From NCBI RefSeq assembly GCF_002027545.1, contig NZ_MXAN01000081.1, forward strand, positions 11,136 to 75,135: a DNA stretch of 64,000 nucleotides, written 5' to 3'. The notes below the pieces were generated by a model, which searched no databases, was not told where the DNA came from, and worked only from the letters and a program-made list of their open reading frames with translations. The first letter of the stretch is position 1; every line of letters starts with the position of its first letter. Below are positions 62,249 through 64,000 of this stretch, in pieces. The position numbers and the translations under genes are program-made. Origin of the DNA: Moraxella lacunata (GTDB taxonomy: Bacteria; Pseudomonadota; Gammaproteobacteria; Pseudomonadales; Moraxellaceae).

Positions 62249-63958
62249 ATGTCCGCTCCGAATTTTGGTGGTTTGGCACACATTTTGGTGTCAAATGAAC
62301 TGGTCGCCCCTGATGCTATGGCCAAGGCACTGACCGAAGCCCAACAGCAAAATATGGCGATTGTGCCGTATTTGGTACAAAACAAAGTTGCCCCTGCCAA
62401 TAAGATTGCCAGTCTGCTTGCTCATGAATTTGGCGACCCATTACTGGATTTGAATGCTTTATCTCAGGATAGTATTCCCAAAGATTTGGTGGATGAAAAA
62501 ATAATTAATCAGTATGGGGCATTGCCACTCTTTAAACGGGGCAATAAACTCTTTGTGGGTTTGTCCGACCCCACCCGCTTAGATGCCATTGATGCCATTT
62601 CATTTAATGCCAAGCTGACCGTTGAGACCATTGTTGTTGAAGAAGATAAACTCAAAAAAATGATTGAGAACGTCTACTCGGGTAGTGGCGGATTGGGTGA
62701 CCTAGGCGATGTTGATCTGTCAGGGGACTTTGATGGTGGAGCAGGTGATGAAGACGATGAGGGTACTGACGTCAATTCAGGCGGTGGTGAAGATGCCCCT
62801 GTCGTTAAGTTTGTCAATAAAATGCTCCTTGACGCCATTCGCATGGGGGCGTCGGATTTGCACTTTGAGCCATATGAGAAATCTTACCGTGTGCGTTTTC
62901 GTGTGGATGGGGTGCTCCAAATCATCAATCGCCCACCAGTACAATTGGCAGGTAAAATCGCTGCTCGTCTTAAAGTCATGTCACAAATGGACATCTCCGA
63001 ACGCCGAGCCCCCCAAGACGGTCGTATCAAGTTAAAAATCTCCAAGACCAAAGCCATCGACTTTCGTGTGAACTCCTGTCCGACACTCTTTGGTGAGAAG
63101 CTTGTACTGCGTATTCTTGACCCGTCATCGGCGATGCTAGGTATTGATGCACTAGGCTATGAGCCTGACCAAAAAGAGCTGTTCTTAGAAGCTCTTGATA
63201 AACCCCAAGGTATGCTACTTATCACAGGCCCGACAGGTTCGGGTAAAACGGTATCGCTCTATACTGGTCTTAACATCCTGAACACGCCCGAGACCAACAT
63301 CTCCACCGCCGAAGACCCTGTGGAGATTAACTTAGAAGGCATTAACCAAGTCAACGTCAACCCCAAAGTGGGCCTCACGTTCGCCTCCGCCCTAAAAGCG
63401 TTCCTGCGTCAAGACCCTGACATCGTCATGGTCGGTGAGATTCGTGATTTAGAGACTGCCGAGATTGCCATTAAAGCCGCCCAAACAGGTCACATGGTAT
63501 TATCCACTCTACACACCAACTCCGCTCCTGAGACCCTAACCCGTCTGCGTAACATGGGTGTTGCTTCCTTTAACATCGCCACATCGGTAAACTTAGTGAT
63601 TGCCCAACGTCTGGCTCGCCGTCTGTGCAAAAACTGCAAAAAGCCGACCAATGTGCCTAAGCAGAGCCTGCTAGAAATGGGCTTTACTGAAGAAGACCTT
63701 GCCAACCCTGATAATGTCATCTATGAGCCTGTGGGCTGTTCTGAGTGTCGTGAAGGCTACAAGGGACGTGTGGGTATCTATGAAGTGATGAAAATCTACC
63801 CAAGTATCGCTCGGATTATCATGGAAGACGGCAACGCCATTCAAATCAAAGACGAAGCGATGAAACACGGCTTTCGTGATTTGAGACGTTCGGGTATTAT
63901 GAAAGTCTTGCAGGGTACGACCAGTATCCAAGAGATGTATCGGGTAACGAGCGAATAA
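62249..63958 (+). CDS. pilB: Type IV pilus assembly ATPase PilB
   Basis: This 569-residue hexameric ATPase drives pilus extension, hence twitching, adhesion and DNA uptake. The N-terminal MshEN-type domain runs to about residue 145. A Gly/Asp-rich linker (about 145-185, with DEDDEGTD) precedes the motor domain. Walker A is [14 protein letters not shown] near 327, the Asp box VMVGEIRDLETAE near 395, the His box TGHMVLSTLHTNS, and the zinc-binding CKNCKKP and CSECREGY cysteines lie near 465-505. ATG 62249 gives the usual start; ATG 62231 is possible. The next gene begins 24 bases later. Confidence 0.95.
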   Translation: MSAPNFGGLAHILVSNELVAPDAMAKALTEAQQQNMAIVPYLVQNKVAPANKIASLLAHEFGDPLLDLNALSQDSIPKDLVDEKIINQYGALPLFKRGNKLFVGLSDPTRLDAIDAISFNAKLTVETIVVEEDKLKKMIENVYSGSGGLGDLGDVDLSGDFDGGAGDEDDEGTDVNSGGGEDAPVVKFVNKMLLDAIRMGASDLHFEPYEKSYRVRFRVDGVLQIINRPPVQLAGKIAARLKVMSQMDISERRAPQDGRIKLKISKTKAIDFRVNSCPTLFGEKLVLRILDPSSAMLGIDALGYEPDQKELFLEALDKPQGMLLITGPTGSGKTVSLYTGLNILNTPETNISTAEDPVEINLEGINQVNVNPKVGLTFASALKAFLRQDPDIVMVGEIRDLETAEIAIKAAQTGHMVLSTLHTNSAPETLTRLRNMGVASFNIATSVNLVIAQRLARRLCKNCKKPTNVPKQSLLEMGFTEEDLANPDNVIYEPVGCSECREGYKGRVGIYEVMKIYPSIARIIMEDGNAIQIKDEAMKHGFRDLRRSGIMKVLQGTTSIQEMYRVTSE

Positions 63959-63982
63959 TCTTTATCACAATAAGGGTATGCA

Positions 63983-64000
63983 ATGAACCGACCCCCAAAT
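63983..64000 (+). CDS. Start of next gene, probably pilC
   Basis: An ATG at 63983, 24 bases after pilB and preceded by AAGGG, opens a frame running off the window after six codons. The order pilB-pilC is usual in gammaproteobacteria, so an inner membrane platform protein is the best guess. The visible residues prove nothing. Confidence 0.35.

Overview
The window looks like a chromosomal segment of a Moraxellaceae gammaproteobacterium, most likely Moraxella. This rests on gene order and protein style: tig-clpP-clpX, hisIE-tatABC, lepA-lepB-rnc-era, fadB/fadA, pilB, and a galU-pgi-(ugd-like)-galE block like the right flank of Acinetobacter capsule loci. No rRNA, tRNA or CRISPR array was seen, and the species cannot be fixed from the sequence alone.

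Layout. 0-11 kb: surface polysaccharide synthesis, with the end of a DegT-type aminotransferase, a 1302-residue glycosyltransferase/glycerophosphotransferase/TPR protein, a Stealth-family sugar-phosphate transferase, then galU, pgi, a dehydrogenase-like gene lacking its catalytic residues, and galE. A 120-bp inverted-repeat element with an 8-bp target duplication sits across the start of galU. 11-22 kb: an M48 protease/YjgN pair, rdgB, tig, clpP, clpX, and the fadB-fadA beta-oxidation operon with a toxin-antitoxin pair inserted between its two genes.

22-33 kb: a minus-strand defence island read from one strong promoter: a 1080-residue SNF2-type helicase, a DUF4391 protein, an AlbA_2/GHKL-type ATPase, then type III Mod and Res. 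Just ahead of mod lie 12 perfect copies of a 13-bp repeat. On the mod-sense strand every copy reads ATG-TAA-TAA. This is the strongest candidate for an undescribed phase-variable system in the window.

33-41.7 kb: a Ca/Na exchanger, hemN, rpmI-rplT, DUF1963, DUF4105 and UPF0114 genes, hisIE and tatABC. 41.8-49.6 kb: a complete ABC-type (group 2) capsule export operon, kpsM-kpsT-kpsE-kpsD-kpsC plus kpsS, which presumably exports the polymer made by the genes at 0-6 kb although the two loci lie about 36 kb apart. 49.7-64 kb: lepA, lepB, a DUF4845 gene, rnc, era, a SWIM-finger protein, a DnaQ-like exonuclease, a DUF4212/acetate-type symporter pair, secG and tpiA (minus strand), and pilB running into the probable start of pilC at the window edge.
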